From a virus: a DNA stretch of 28,669 nucleotides. The stretch is from the IMG/VR virus record IMGVR_UViG_3300030202_001703, positions 1 to 28,669 of that record; one strand, 5' to 3'. The position numbers were made by a program, and so were the translations under genes. Below the pieces are notes generated by a model. That model made no database searches, had not been told where the DNA came from, and saw only the letters and a program-made list of their open reading frames with translations. Shown here one piece after another: positions 12,110-21,581 of this stretch (within the stretch, counting starts at the first letter, position 1; the number at the start of each line of letters is the position of its first letter).

Positions 12110-15100
12110 TTATATTGCTTGTATTGTTATTCTTGCACCATAAATTTCGTCACTAGATGCACCTATATAAATTTTTATTATTCCATACTTACCAACCGCA
12201 AACTCGTGTGCTGTTGACAGTGTCATAGTGGTGTTCATTGTACCACTAGTTTGTACATTTGTCACCGAGTCTGCATTGTGATTCGCCTCAGCTAAATCAA
12301 AAGTTCTATTGTTCGCCCCGTAAACGTCTACTGCCGTAACCTCATAATCACTAGGTGTAAAAAACATAGCAAAAACGTATGTATGCCTAATATAAGTTGA
12401 GGGTTGAACGCTTCCACCATTATCTCTTGAATACATTTTAAATGTAGTTCCACTTGTAGTTAGAAAATCACTAGGCTTTAGGTAAATGTATTGTGTTGTT
12501 ATACCTTGGTATAAATTTTCAAGACTTGAGCCACCTGTTATTACGTTGGTTAGGTCATATAATAAAGGGCTTAATATTGACCCTGATGGATAAGATAATG
12601 TAAGTGTAAACGAAACTAAATCTATTACTGTATCACTTGTAGTTGAATCTCCTGCTGCTGTTAAAATTAATGGATTAGAGCCGTCAGGATAAGTTAATAA
12701 TAATTTTTGCCCATTATATATTTTACCCTTACTATTTGCACTTAATGTAACTTTTGTATCAGTTGTTCCATTAGTTAAAGTAGAAGTAATTTTACCATAG
12801 CTATTGTTGTCAAGCATCTGTCTACCTGCTGTGTTTTGCTGATTGACTATTTGCTCTGTATCACCAACTGGAGGTTGTGGAGAAGGTCCGTTAGGTGTCG
12901 TTCCACCTGTAATATTTGTAGTAATAGAATTTATTTTATACCATTCACCACTAAGTATTTCTGATTGAGCTTTAAATGTCCCTCCTAAAAAACTATAATA
13001 TTTAAAATTACTATCATCATTTATAGAGTACTTAATTAATTTTAATGGAGAAATATTATCACTTTGTATATCAGCTTGTAATATCTCTAAAGGCTCTACT
13101 TGTAATTGTAAAAACTCATTTACTAATAATTGTGATGCGTTTATATAACTACCACTATTACCTCTTCTAAATCCAGGTACTACTTCATAAATTGAGCCTG
13201 AGTTGTATTGAAAAGAATATAAACTATTAACTGAACTTTGACCTAAATTAACATCACCTAAATCAAATTGCTCAATAGCTGTATTATTAGTTTGTGTTGC
13301 AGTATATATAATACCATTAGTAACATCATTATCTTGATTATTTTCTGTTGGTATAAGTGTAATACTTTCACAAGTTACTGCTGTTGATCCTGGAGTCGGA
13401 TCGTTCAAATTTCCATATACAACACCACCCGTAGGTACTGTGTACATTTGATAATAATCATTATCACAAGTAAGTTGAATATAAAGATTTCCTGATATTG
13501 GAGGCTGTTCAACAATCGCATCAAAAATTAAGTCAGTATAAAATTGTTGATTATTGCTAACAGTAATGTTCGTACTACAAGGACCACCACTTTGACCATA
13601 TATATTACTAACAAGTCCTACAGCCATATTTGAAGTATCATTAACGGGTAGACTGGTGTTTGCTGCGTAACCTCTTTTAATGTCTATAGATGTAGATGTA
13701 TTTTGCCAAGTTAAAATATTACTCCCCTCAGTTTGTTTTAACCAATGATTATTAGTACCATCAGTTATATATATTGTAAGAGTACCAGTTGTTAAAAAAC
13801 TTGACCTATCTACACTATAATTAGATGCTATCGTTCCAGGCGCAACATTAAAACTGAAATCTGATACAGCCAACCTTTCATAGTATTTAGCAAAAAAACT
13901 TAATTGAAGTTCACCTGTTAATCCTGATTGTATCTGACCTGCAAGAAATGAAGTATTTAAAAATTGACCTGAACCTATATCAAAATTACTAAAACCTCCA
14001 TTATGATTTACTTTTACACTCTCAAAGCTAGGCTCATAATTAATTGTAGAGCCTTGTAAAATTACATTATTAGATTGGTCTATAGTAAGTAATGTATTTA
14101 CAGTTTCAGAAGGATTAACTATAGGTATTTGTGTGTCTCTATAATCGTAAAATTTTAAATCTCCTGATGTATTATCTGCTAAACTATTTGGTTGAATGAA
14201 ATTGTAATGACCCTCTGCTAAAAACCCAACAGTATTAAAACTTTTTAGAACACCATCAAATACATCAGATGGTTTGTATTTGTAAGCATCTTTATCCTCT
14301 TCAATATTATTATCTTCATCATAGGTTGTAGGTTTACTAACAAAACCTTTAGAAACAAAATAAAGTATAGCAGGGTTATTTGAGTCGTAATCTCCCTCTC
14401 TCCACCAGTCTAAACTTGTCCGAAGCCATCTAAACGCTGAAGGTGCTGGTGCTAAATTACCATAATTTGAGTTTACTATACCCATATCACTACCTATACT
14501 AACAAGAATGTCTTTTATACTATGTGCAGCATTTTTTTCAGCTTCACCACTAAAAAATCTATCTTTTTCTTTAGCCCAAAAACCATAAGAATCTGTTGCT
14601 GTTATATTAAATTCATAAGGATAAGGTGCGTTTTCTATAGCATCAAATGCAGGTTGTACCCACCCATACCACCAAATATTATCATTATTAACAGCACCTC
14701 TATATATTCTTATAAAATATTCTCTATAACCTAAATTAAATGAATCGTATAAAAAGTTTTCATCGGTATTATTTTCAACTATATAATTAAGTTTACACTC
14801 TGAACCTAAAAACTCTCTATCTCTTGTACCTCCACGACCATTCCAAGTAATCTCAAATCCTTCACCTCCAGTATTAAATTCAAGAGCAGGTGCAAAATAT
14901 TTTTTTAATGATATTGATTTAACATCTCCTGCAAAGGCAGCAAGAGGGTCTATATATAATTGAGTTCCGTTAGCTGTTAATATTTCGGTGTGTGTACCAT
15001 TTTCATTTAAAAGAGCCGTTGCTGCTGTTCCTAATTTTACTTGAACACTTCCTGCCGTTACACTAGCTAACTCTATTGTTACCTCATAAGCAGCACCATT

Positions 15101-15403
15101 TGTAAGTAAATTAGTATCAAAATTGTAAGGTAAAGCATCTGAATTACCTGCTGTGTGCCTTGCAGCACCTCCATTATCTGAAGTCCAAGACCAACCAGGT
15201 ATAGTAACTCCTTGACCTGTCCAATAAGTTATATAAGATGGTGAGTTTGGGAAATCTCTTGCAGCACTTGGGGAAGGATAAATAGAATCACTACCATCAA
15301 TTTCTGTATCAGCATAATCTTTTTTCCAAATCTCAATATTCCAATTTGAACCTTTTTCACCTAGAATGTTAGTGTATCGGTATTTACCAAATCTTAAAGC
15401 CAT
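12110..15403 (-). CDS. large tail-tip / receptor-recognition protein
   Basis: A 1097-aa structural protein directly after the tape measure gene and the only large tail gene there, so it must form much of the tail tip. Residues 1-44 and ~170-290 (EFNTGGEGFEITWNGRGG, then IRIYRGAVNNDNIWWYGWV) look like one tail-hub domain split by an insertion. The insertion, ~45-170, resembles a carbohydrate-binding-type beta sandwich (YEVTIELASVTAGSVQVKL ... DVKSISLKK). The remainder is Thr/Asn/Ser-rich and beta-structured, with a Pro/Gly linker (~848-858), as in receptor-binding tail proteins. No enzymatic motif seen. Confidence 0.7.
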   Translation of the reverse strand: MALRFGKYRYTNILGEKGSNWNIEIWKKDYADTEIDGSDSIYPSPSAARDFPNSPSYITYWTGQGVTIPGWSWTSDNGGAARHTAGNSDALPYNFDTNLLTNGAAYEVTIELASVTAGSVQVKLGTAATALLNENGTHTEILTANGTQLYIDPLAAFAGDVKSISLKKYFAPALEFNTGGEGFEITWNGRGGTRDREFLGSECKLNYIVENNTDENFLYDSFNLGYREYFIRIYRGAVNNDNIWWYGWVQPAFDAIENAPYPYEFNITATDSYGFWAKEKDRFFSGEAEKNAAHSIKDILVSIGSDMGIVNSNYGNLAPAPSAFRWLRTSLDWWREGDYDSNNPAILYFVSKGFVSKPTTYDEDNNIEEDKDAYKYKPSDVFDGVLKSFNTVGFLAEGHYNFIQPNSLADNTSGDLKFYDYRDTQIPIVNPSETVNTLLTIDQSNNVILQGSTINYEPSFESVKVNHNGGFSNFDIGSGQFLNTSFLAGQIQSGLTGELQLSFFAKYYERLAVSDFSFNVAPGTIASNYSVDRSSFLTTGTLTIYITDGTNNHWLKQTEGSNILTWQNTSTSIDIKRGYAANTSLPVNDTSNMAVGLVSNIYGQSGGPCSTNITVSNNQQFYTDLIFDAIVEQPPISGNLYIQLTCDNDYYQMYTVPTGGVVYGNLNDPTPGSTAVTCESITLIPTENNQDNDVTNGIIYTATQTNNTAIEQFDLGDVNLGQSSVNSLYSFQYNSGSIYEVVPGFRRGNSGSYINASQLLVNEFLQLQVEPLEILQADIQSDNISPLKLIKYSINDDSNFKYYSFLGGTFKAQSEILSGEWYKINSITTNITGGTTPNGPSPQPPVGDTEQIVNQQNTAGRQMLDNNSYGKITSTLTNGTTDTKVTLSANSKGKIYNGQKLLLTYPDGSNPLILTAAGDSTTSDTVIDLVSFTLTLSYPSGSILSPLLYDLTNVITGGSSLENLYQGITTQYIYLKPSDFLTTSGTTFKMYSRDNGGSVQPSTYIRHTYVFAMFFTPSDYEVTAVDVYGANNRTFDLAEANHNADSVTNVQTSGTMNTTMTLSTAHEFAVGKYGIIKIYIGASSDEIYGARITIQAI

Positions 15404-15406
15404 AAT

Positions 15407-17455
15407 TTATCTTCTACTTTTTCTTCTTTGTGCTTTATCAAATACAATCAATAAATCATCACCTGTAATTCTTACATCAGGTATTACTGAACCACCAAAT
15501 CCACCATTAGGAATTATAGTTCCTTTTTGTGAAGGTACGAATAATTCAGGTCCTTGTTCCCCAACTAAACTAACTTTACCTAAAGGCGGTTGACCTCCGT
15601 TGGCGAAACTACCACCCATCATACCAAGCATTGTTTGTTTAAAGCCTGACATTCCTTGACCTGCAAAAGCACCTCCCGCAGGAGCAACTCCTAAAGCACT
15701 AAATATTGCCGTCATTATAAGGGCTTGAATAACCATCTTAGCCATAGCTTTAAGTAAATCAAAAAACAAGTTACCTAAGTTTTTTAAACTTAATTCTCCT
15801 GATACTGCCATTTGAGCAAACGCATCAGAAAATGCAAATCCTACATCTAAAGCAAATCCAGTTAGTGTATCTTTTACAGCTTGAGTCTTAGCATCAAAAT
15901 TGTCAACCATTTGTTGCATAGCATCTGTAGTGTTAATCAAAGTTCCTTGAACTACATTTGATATAGCTGTTGGTGCTATAGCACCTAAAGTTGGAACTGC
16001 TTTTGCACTATCTACAGCTTTTTCTTGCTTAAATTTTTCTTGTCTATCTAATTCTTTATTAATTTCTTCAAGTGCTTTGGCTTCTGCCTCTAAAGCTTGA
16101 TGAGTTGCCCAAGTTGAAAGCATAAAGCCTTTTTGACTCTGTATAGCTTTATTTCTTGCAGCCTCTTGCTCTTTTAATCTTGCTTCATCACCTAATGTAT
16201 CTGCAAACGATGCGATAGATGCGAATATTGCTGAACCTGCAATAACTTCTAAACCTAGGGCAGATAATGCTGTTCCTACAGTAGCAACTGCCCCTGCTAC
16301 TACTCCAAATCCTGTTGTTAATAATGGTATAAGTGCTACCATAGCACCTAGAGCTATTAAAACTGGTCCTGCTGCTAGAGCAATACCACCTATTGTTACA
16401 ATTAATTTTTGAGTATCTCTGTCTAATTTTCCAAACTCACCAAATAATTCTGTAACAGTTTCTATCATAGGCATTAACATTTCTGATAATACTTCACCTA
16501 ATTCTAACCTAAAACCTTCAAATGCACTCTCTAACTTTTTAACCTTAGCAAAAGTAGTTTGACCCATAAGGTCAGCCATTTCTTTTAACTTAGTAGTATT
16601 AGTTGCATAAGCACTTGATAACTCATTTACCTTTTCTAAGTTATCTGTTAATACAAGTAATTGGTTGGCTGCCGTAGTACCAACTAATTCTTGCGCTCTA
16701 TTAAGATCCATTTCACCTTCAGCAGCTTCCTCTAGTACACTAGAAAACTTTGTACCAGTTTCATTTAACTTCATAAATATTTTACGAAGTCCTGTACCTG
16801 CTTTAGATGCCTTAATACCATTATCCATTAAGACACCCATCATAGCAGACAACTCTTCTATGTTAACACCTACTGCGTTAGCTGAAGCACCTGCGTGACC
16901 AAAGGCTGTTGCGAATGTATTTAATTGAATTGATGAATCTGAGGCTGCCGAGGCTAGTGTGTTTGATATACGAGCTGCATCTTCTGCCTCTAAATTAAAA
17001 GCATTTATTGATGCTGATACAACTTCAGATGCTAAAGATAAATCTTCTCCTGTAGCTAAGGCAAGGTCTAGTATAGACTCAGTCATACCTTGTATTGCAT
17101 CAGGATTAAATCCTTTACGACCTAATATTAATTGTAAGTCGGCTACTTGAGATGCTGTAAATTGAGTAGTAGAACCTAATCTCTTAGCTTCTTTTGTGAG
17201 CATTTTAAACTCTTCGGTTGTAGCACCAGTAACAGCATTAACCTTCATCATAGAGTTCTCAAAATTAGAGAACGTATCGAAGGCTTGTTTACCCATAGCA
17301 GTTAAAGGTGCTGTAACACCAAAAGTCAGCATAGAGCCGACACGAGCTGCTTGTGAAGCAAAACCTGCTATTGATTTATTTGCTTTACCAAGACCTGCTT
17401 CCAAGCCTTTGATATTAGCAGCTACAATTATCGATATAGTTTTTACTCCACCCAT
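15407..17455 (-). CDS. tail tape measure protein
   Basis: A 682-aa protein. The N-terminus has the PhageMin_Tail/TP901 tape-measure core (~60-330: MMKVNAVTGATTEEF, LGSTTQFTASQVADLQLILG, LASAASDSSIQLNTFATAFG, MDNGIKASKAGTGLRKIFMK). Residues ~350-420 are strongly hydrophobic (GGIALAAGPVLIALGAMVAL), and another hydrophobic block lies near 580-620. The C-terminus has VGEQGPELFVPSQKGTIIPN, a motif common at tape measure ends. By the usual length rule (about 1.5 angstrom per residue) the tail would be ~100 nm. It follows the chaperone frameshift pair, as in most siphophages. Confidence 0.92.
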   Translation of the reverse strand: MGGVKTISIIVAANIKGLEAGLGKANKSIAGFASQAARVGSMLTFGVTAPLTAMGKQAFDTFSNFENSMMKVNAVTGATTEEFKMLTKEAKRLGSTTQFTASQVADLQLILGRKGFNPDAIQGMTESILDLALATGEDLSLASEVVSASINAFNLEAEDAARISNTLASAASDSSIQLNTFATAFGHAGASANAVGVNIEELSAMMGVLMDNGIKASKAGTGLRKIFMKLNETGTKFSSVLEEAAEGEMDLNRAQELVGTTAANQLLVLTDNLEKVNELSSAYATNTTKLKEMADLMGQTTFAKVKKLESAFEGFRLELGEVLSEMLMPMIETVTELFGEFGKLDRDTQKLIVTIGGIALAAGPVLIALGAMVALIPLLTTGFGVVAGAVATVGTALSALGLEVIAGSAIFASIASFADTLGDEARLKEQEAARNKAIQSQKGFMLSTWATHQALEAEAKALEEINKELDRQEKFKQEKAVDSAKAVPTLGAIAPTAISNVVQGTLINTTDAMQQMVDNFDAKTQAVKDTLTGFALDVGFAFSDAFAQMAVSGELSLKNLGNLFFDLLKAMAKMVIQALIMTAIFSALGVAPAGGAFAGQGMSGFKQTMLGMMGGSFANGGQPPLGKVSLVGEQGPELFVPSQKGTIIPNGGFGGSVIPDVRITGDDLLIVFDKAQRRKSRR

Positions 17456-17456
17456 T

Positions 17457-18127
17457 TTAAACTTTGATTTTTTTAGGTTCTGTTAGTTTGTATCTCTTTA
17501 AAACCTCAGCGATTTGCTCTTTACTAGCAACATCTTTTTTAATTTTAACTTTGCTGTCCCAAGGGAAAGGCATTAATTCTTTTGGTTTAAGTCGATGTTT
17601 TGAGTGAGGTACTATACAACTGTGTACTATCATTCTAGTTTGTTCCCATCTGTTTTGAGAAAGCTGCTCGTTGTACTTTCTAAAGCCTCTTATTTTGTTG
17701 TCTAAGGAACGTGGGGTCAAATCATATAACTCTTCATCACTTAACCCCAACATTCCCAATCCAACTTCTTCTAACTTATCCCAATTTACTTCACCTGTAT
17801 CTTCATCAATAATTTCCTCTCCCTCTTCTACTTTCCCTTTTTCTGAGGTTGGTCTAATTGGAACGCTTCAAAGATTTCATTTATCTTAGAGAAATCTTCA
17901 TTGTCTATCCATTGTTCAATATCTCGAACTTTGTACTTAAACTCTTCTCCGTTCTTCTTAGCACCATATTTTAGACCATAGTAAGCTATAATACCAACGT
18001 GGTCTATCTCTGTTCCTAATTGATCCATTTGATTTAACTTTAACTTACAATCGTTACAGATGTCTTTTAAAGCTAAATAACTAAATCTAATTGGTCGTTT
18101 CTGACCGCCTATTTCTACCTTTTTCAT
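17457..18127 (-). CDS. tail assembly chaperone GT fusion (-1 frameshift product)
   Basis: The reading frame after the G stop is open without interruption in the -1 frame from the slippery site at 17831-17840 to 17457. A -1 shift gives a 223-aa protein: 98 residues of G, then 125 residues beginning K-V-E-E-G-E-E and continuing through MLGLSDEELYDLTPRSLDNK. The T part is basic toward its end (LKRYKLTEPKKIKV). In lambda-like phages G and GT coat the tape measure and recruit tail tube subunits. A separate start for the T part (TTG 17757-17759) is possible but less likely than the shift. Confidence 0.85.
17828..18127 (-). CDS. tail assembly chaperone G
   Basis: A 99-aa protein. The position (after the tail tube genes, before the tape measure), size, acidic helical sequence (IEQWIDNEDFSKINEIFEAF) and the frameshift site at its very end identify it as the G-type tail chaperone. 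Sequence similarity within this group is low, so the call rests on context and the -1 open frame. It would be produced in excess over the GT form and does not enter the finished tail. Confidence 0.85.
   Translation of the reverse strand: MKKVEIGGQKRPIRFSYLALKDICNDCKLKLNQMDQLGTEIDHVGIIAYYGLKYGAKKNGEEFKYKVRDIEQWIDNEDFSKINEIFEAFQLDQPQKKGK
17831..17840 (-). promoter_or_regulatory. -1 ribosomal frameshift slippery site
   Basis: In the zero frame of gene G the codons CAG AAA AAG GGA AAG TAG contain two overlapping heptamers of the X XXY YYZ type: A AAG GGA (17834-17840) and G GGA AAG (17831-17837). The second is the sequence used by lambda G/GT. The UAG stop follows at once. Slippage at either one yields the same peptide (Gly-Lys-Val). 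Confidence 0.9.
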
Positions 18128-18156
18128 TTTTTGTTACCTTTTTAATTTAAATTGAT

Positions 18157-19866
18157 TTATAAAACTTTCTTTAGTGATATTGAACTTAGCCAAATGTCGG
18201 TATTTGCAGATCCCCTCTTTAGATATAAACCTGATACACCTGCTTTTATTGTAACTTTATGAGTTCCTACTGTTACAGGAATCAACACATCTTGTGCAGC
18301 CCAACCATCAGTTATAAGTATTGCTCCTGCATTTTGTTGAGCAACTGTATATTCAAGTAAATAAAAATCAGTTGGATTCATTATGCTTAATTTTGCCACA
18401 TAACTAGCATCATTAGAAGCGTTACTTTTAATTTTTGCATAGCCGTTTTCTACAAGACTTAATGATTGATTTGAAGGGTCAACTGACCAATAACTAGCAT
18501 CATCAAACCCTGTATCAGCAATTAACTCAGGTCCAAGTCCATTAGGATAAACATTACCTGTACCTGTAAATGTAGCCGAACAAGTTAGATTATCTTCAAC
18601 TCCTGCATCAAAGCTTACCGATGATACAAGTGCGTTTCCTTGCCAATGTGTAATATCGGTAGGGTCTTGATAATCGGTTGCTTCAGGTGCTAATTCAATT
18701 TGCCAAGATGATAAAAATATTTCACTTGAATTTTGTGAGTTATATACGCCAGGATATACAACTAACCTAAAATCTTGTGGGTCAGACTCAGAACCTACAG
18801 AAGTAGATATATTATTCATTTGAAAAGATACTCTAGTATAGCTTGATGTACTTAACCCTGTTATATTCCAATATTGAGAACCTACACCAGCTTGTGCAAT
18901 ACTCCCATCACCCTCTAATTTTGTTACTATTGCTGATTGTGCAGTTGCAATATTACTAACTGTAAAAGTAGCTGATGTTGTACTACCACTCCCTTTAAGA
19001 TAAAAAGACCAATTTACATTTTTACCCTCTAATCTAGCTGATTTTATTGTATATTTTATAAATTTAAAACTAGTAGATGCACCTGTGTTAAATTTACTAG
19101 CTGTACTACCCCCAAATGGATCAGCTTGTAAATTATATTGTGTGCCACTTGATGAAGCAAACCCATCAACCCCACTTTGTGTAACGTTAGTACGAATAAT
19201 GTTTCTAATTCTATCTGAGAAACTTAAATCGACTAAACTTCTATTTTTAAGTTTATCGAAGAAATCAGTACCATCTAAAGGTACATCGGGATTTATTGAT
19301 TGTAATATATCGGTTGATACTTCAAAAGACTTTAAACCACCCAAAGACTCAGACCATCCGCCTGAATCCTTGTTGGTTACATCTCTTAAATCCATATTAG
19401 TGCTAAATGAAGCTGATGTACTAAAAGCTACAGGGTCAAATATTGCTGATGAACCAGGAGTAACTATTTCTATTATGATAGCATCATCGTTAAGAGTAGC
19501 TGTTCCATTTACAATTTCTAAAGTAGGAACTATTCCAACAGCACCATTAGTAAAATCTCTATAAGTATAATTACCATCTGTTTGGTCAGACCCTAAAGAA
19601 TCAACATAATCATAAGTTGCTGATGTTAATACAGCATTTATAGCAGCTAAAACAGTAGAACCTGTATTGGTACTTGCTGCTGTAGATATATCATCAGAAA
19701 CAACACCACTATCATTAGTAATGTTATTTATTTTAACTGTACCTGTAGTTCCACCATCAGGAACTTCGATAGGATCTGTAGTCAATACTCTAATCCTAGT
19801 AATTTGAGCCACAGCACTTGCTGTCTTAGCATAAACCAATAAATCCGAAGCGTTTTGAATTGCCAT
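18157..19866 (-). CDS. second tail tube protein with inserted domains
   Basis: A 569-aa paralog of the 136-aa tail tube protein encoded just upstream. Shared core: MAIQNA start; SASFSTNMDLRDVTNKDSGG and WSESLGGLKSFEVSTD (151-186); GNALVSSVSFDAGVEDN (410-426). Three additions interrupt or extend it: ~21-145, ~226-404, and the C-terminal ~438-569. The middle insert ends LSSWQIELAPEATDYQDPTD, and the last ends DIWLSSISLKKVL; both look like carbohydrate-binding-type beta sandwiches. It may form a few decorated rings of the tail tube, or a surface-displayed adhesion protein. Confidence 0.8.
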   Translation of the reverse strand: MAIQNASDLLVYAKTASAVAQITRIRVLTTDPIEVPDGGTTGTVKINNITNDSGVVSDDISTAASTNTGSTVLAAINAVLTSATYDYVDSLGSDQTDGNYTYRDFTNGAVGIVPTLEIVNGTATLNDDAIIIEIVTPGSSAIFDPVAFSTSASFSTNMDLRDVTNKDSGGWSESLGGLKSFEVSTDILQSINPDVPLDGTDFFDKLKNRSLVDLSFSDRIRNIIRTNVTQSGVDGFASSSGTQYNLQADPFGGSTASKFNTGASTSFKFIKYTIKSARLEGKNVNWSFYLKGSGSTTSATFTVSNIATAQSAIVTKLEGDGSIAQAGVGSQYWNITGLSTSSYTRVSFQMNNISTSVGSESDPQDFRLVVYPGVYNSQNSSEIFLSSWQIELAPEATDYQDPTDITHWQGNALVSSVSFDAGVEDNLTCSATFTGTGNVYPNGLGPELIADTGFDDASYWSVDPSNQSLSLVENGYAKIKSNASNDASYVAKLSIMNPTDFYLLEYTVAQQNAGAILITDGWAAQDVLIPVTVGTHKVTIKAGVSGLYLKRGSANTDIWLSSISLKKVL

Positions 19867-19890
19867 AATATATGGATTTAAAAGTTAATA

Positions 19891-20301
19891 TTATGATTTA
19901 ACTAAAGGTCCAGTTCCAGTTAAAGAGATTGAAAAAGTTGCGTTTTCTTCTACACCTGCATCTACAGATATTGAAGTGATTAAAGCGTTTCCAGTAAAAG
20001 TCATACCAGTCATACCAAAAGTACAAGATATTGCGTTTCTTGCTTCCCAAGCTACATATAATTCTTCTAAGTAAGCTTTACTACCATCTGTAGTAGGGTC
20101 TACTTCTACAAAAGCGTCTCCACTTAATTCATAAGATTTAAGACCACCTAAGTTATCTTGCCACCCATCTGAAGATTTTGTTGTAGAATCACGAAGATCC
20201 ATATTAACAGAAATTGAAGCTGAAGTACAATGAGCTATCGGCTCTAATCCTGCTGCTGTAGTTACACTTAAAACTACGTTTGTTGCGTTTTGAATTGCCA
20301 T
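19891..20301 (-). CDS. major tail protein (tail tube subunit)
   Basis: A 136-aa protein with the compact beta-rich plan of TP901-1-type tail tube subunits: SASISVNMDLRDSTTKSSDG, WQDNLGGLKSYELSGDAF (47-64), a central helix (AYLEELYVAWEARNA) and GNALITSISVDAGVEENATF (104-123). It lies between the tail completion gene and the chaperones, the standard place. It is the undecorated member of a tandem pair. An A-rich leader without Shine-Dalgarno sequence precedes ATG 20301. Confidence 0.88.
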   Translation of the reverse strand: MAIQNATNVVLSVTTAAGLEPIAHCTSASISVNMDLRDSTTKSSDGWQDNLGGLKSYELSGDAFVEVDPTTDGSKAYLEELYVAWEARNAISCTFGMTGMTFTGNALITSISVDAGVEENATFSISLTGTGPLVKS

Positions 20302-20307
20302 TTTATT

Positions 20308-20718
20308 TTAATTTTTAATTATTAGACAGTTAAAATTTACGTTTTTGTAGAATTTCTCAGGAGTCTTAAAATAGTCATCGTCTAAATCAAGAAATCTGAA
20401 TTTCGCTGTGTAGCTTACACTATCTTCAGTATAAGTCACCTCGTACAAGTCTAAGGCTTCTACGGCTGCCTTGGCTTGATTATATGTTGTGTTATAAGTG
20501 TCTGCGAAACAAGCGATGCGAATTGACACATCACACGAGTTAAGCGAACCACCTTTAGATAAAAAGTTCGATACGTTAGTTATTTCAAACGTAGAGCAAG
20601 GGTAAGATACACCTTGAGGTATTATAACAGGGAAAACCTTGTTACTACCATTGGCTGTAGTAAAAGCAGCCGTTGCTTGTAATCTTGTTACTATTTCTTT
20701 TCCTATTACTGCAAACAT
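20308..20718 (-). CDS. tail completion/terminator protein, DUF3168 type
   Basis: A 136-aa protein. IGKEIVTRLQATAAF at the N-terminus, then VFPVIIPQGVSYPCSTFEI and the alternating strands with CDVSIRIACFADTYNTTYNQ and AKAAVEALDL (helix) fit DUF3168/SPP1 gp17-like tail completion proteins, which cap the head-proximal end of the tail tube. It lies between the gp10-like gene and the tail tube gene, as in HK97-type gene orders. Confidence 0.8.
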   Translation of the reverse strand: MFAVIGKEIVTRLQATAAFTTANGSNKVFPVIIPQGVSYPCSTFEITNVSNFLSKGGSLNSCDVSIRIACFADTYNTTYNQAKAAVEALDLYEVTYTEDSVSYTAKFRFLDLDDDYFKTPEKFYKNVNFNCLIIKN

Positions 20719-21201
20719 CTAAAATCCTGCTTGTTTAATCATTTTATCTAATAACTTATCTAAGTCTTTCTCAGCTTGTAAATAAATCTGCGATTCCATC
20801 TTTCTAGCTGTAGCCTGAAACACGTCAGGTCTAGGGTCTTGTATAGCATTACCTTTAATTTGCATCGCAGGTAAGTTTTTACTATCTCTCCCTTTAATTC
20901 TTATAGGTGTGGTTTTACGAACAATAGGACCAACAAATAAACCTGGCTCTCTCGATTTACGAGCTGTAATTACACCAATGGTTTTAAAAGTTGGTGTTCT
21001 ACCACTTTTTCTTTTATAATTAGAGTTACTATTAAACTCTCTTTTATAAGCACTTTGAATACCTCTAGCTAATTTATTAGCAGCAGGTCTTAACGCTTTA
21101 TTTATGGCTGTACGAGATTGACGAGATGTTTGACCTAGCTTTTTTAAACTACGTTGCACATCTTGAATACCTTGTACTCGTATCGTTCTATTATCAGCCA
21201 T
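20719..21201 (-). CDS. HK97 gp10-like neck/tail protein
   Basis: A 160-aa basic protein. VQGIQDVQRSLKKLGQ at the N-terminus, KALRPAANKLARGIQSAYKR (45-64) and a C-terminal helical segment with ATARKMESQIYLQAEKDLDK fit the HK97 gp10 family, needed for head-tail joining or tail completion. The stop is followed directly by the DUF3168 start, and its own start lies 2 bases after the head-tail adaptor stop. Confidence 0.8.
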   Translation of the reverse strand: MADNRTIRVQGIQDVQRSLKKLGQTSRQSRTAINKALRPAANKLARGIQSAYKREFNSNSNYKRKSGRTPTFKTIGVITARKSREPGLFVGPIVRKTTPIRIKGRDSKNLPAMQIKGNAIQDPRPDVFQATARKMESQIYLQAEKDLDKLLDKMIKQAGF

Positions 21202-21203
21202 AA

Positions 21204-21578
21204 CTATATTGGTGAAGCTGTTGGTAAATCTTGCTTTACAAAAACTTCAATGAACTCTTTTCTAGGGTCTATAACGAAACCTAATATCTCGTATATATCG
21301 CTAGTCTCTACTTCCTCAATAATCCAATTAGCTTTTATACCTTTTGTCTCACTTGAGTATCTTATAGTATAAACAAATCGACCATAAGATTGTAATTCTT
21401 TTCCTTCAAACTTCTCTTCGATGTCTCTAAGGGTCTTAACATTCTTATTAGCCCAAATTGTTGCTTGAACAGAATAAGAGTCTGAAATCCCTCCAAAACC
21501 ATCTTGAGTTGAAGATACTGACTTTAACTTGATTCGTTGGTTAAAATCACCTGCCTTTATTTTTGCAATAAAAGCCAT
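21204..21578 (-). CDS. head-tail adaptor (SPP1 gp16-like)
   Basis: A 124-aa beta-barrel type protein. AGDFNQRIKLKSVSSTQDGF (9-28) and YSVQATIWANKNVKTLRDIE (35-54) match the start of the phage head-tail joining family; GRFVYTIRY and EILGFVIDPRKEFIEVFV complete the barrel. It would form the ring that closes the capsid portal after packaging. Located between the connector and gp10-like genes. Confidence 0.85.
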   Translation of the reverse strand: MAFIAKIKAGDFNQRIKLKSVSSTQDGFGGISDSYSVQATIWANKNVKTLRDIEEKFEGKELQSYGRFVYTIRYSSETKGIKANWIIEEVETSDIYEILGFVIDPRKEFIEVFVKQDLPTASPI

Positions 21579-21581
21579 ATA

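Noticed and set aside
16665-17486. Several plus-strand frames of 63-96 aa
   Set aside because: All are antisense to the tape measure gene, whose Ala-rich codons leave the complementary frame free of stops.
19085-19564. 159-aa open frame on the plus strand
   Set aside because: It lies wholly opposite the decorated tail tube gene, has no leader or neighbours on its strand, and its length follows from the biased codon use of the real gene.
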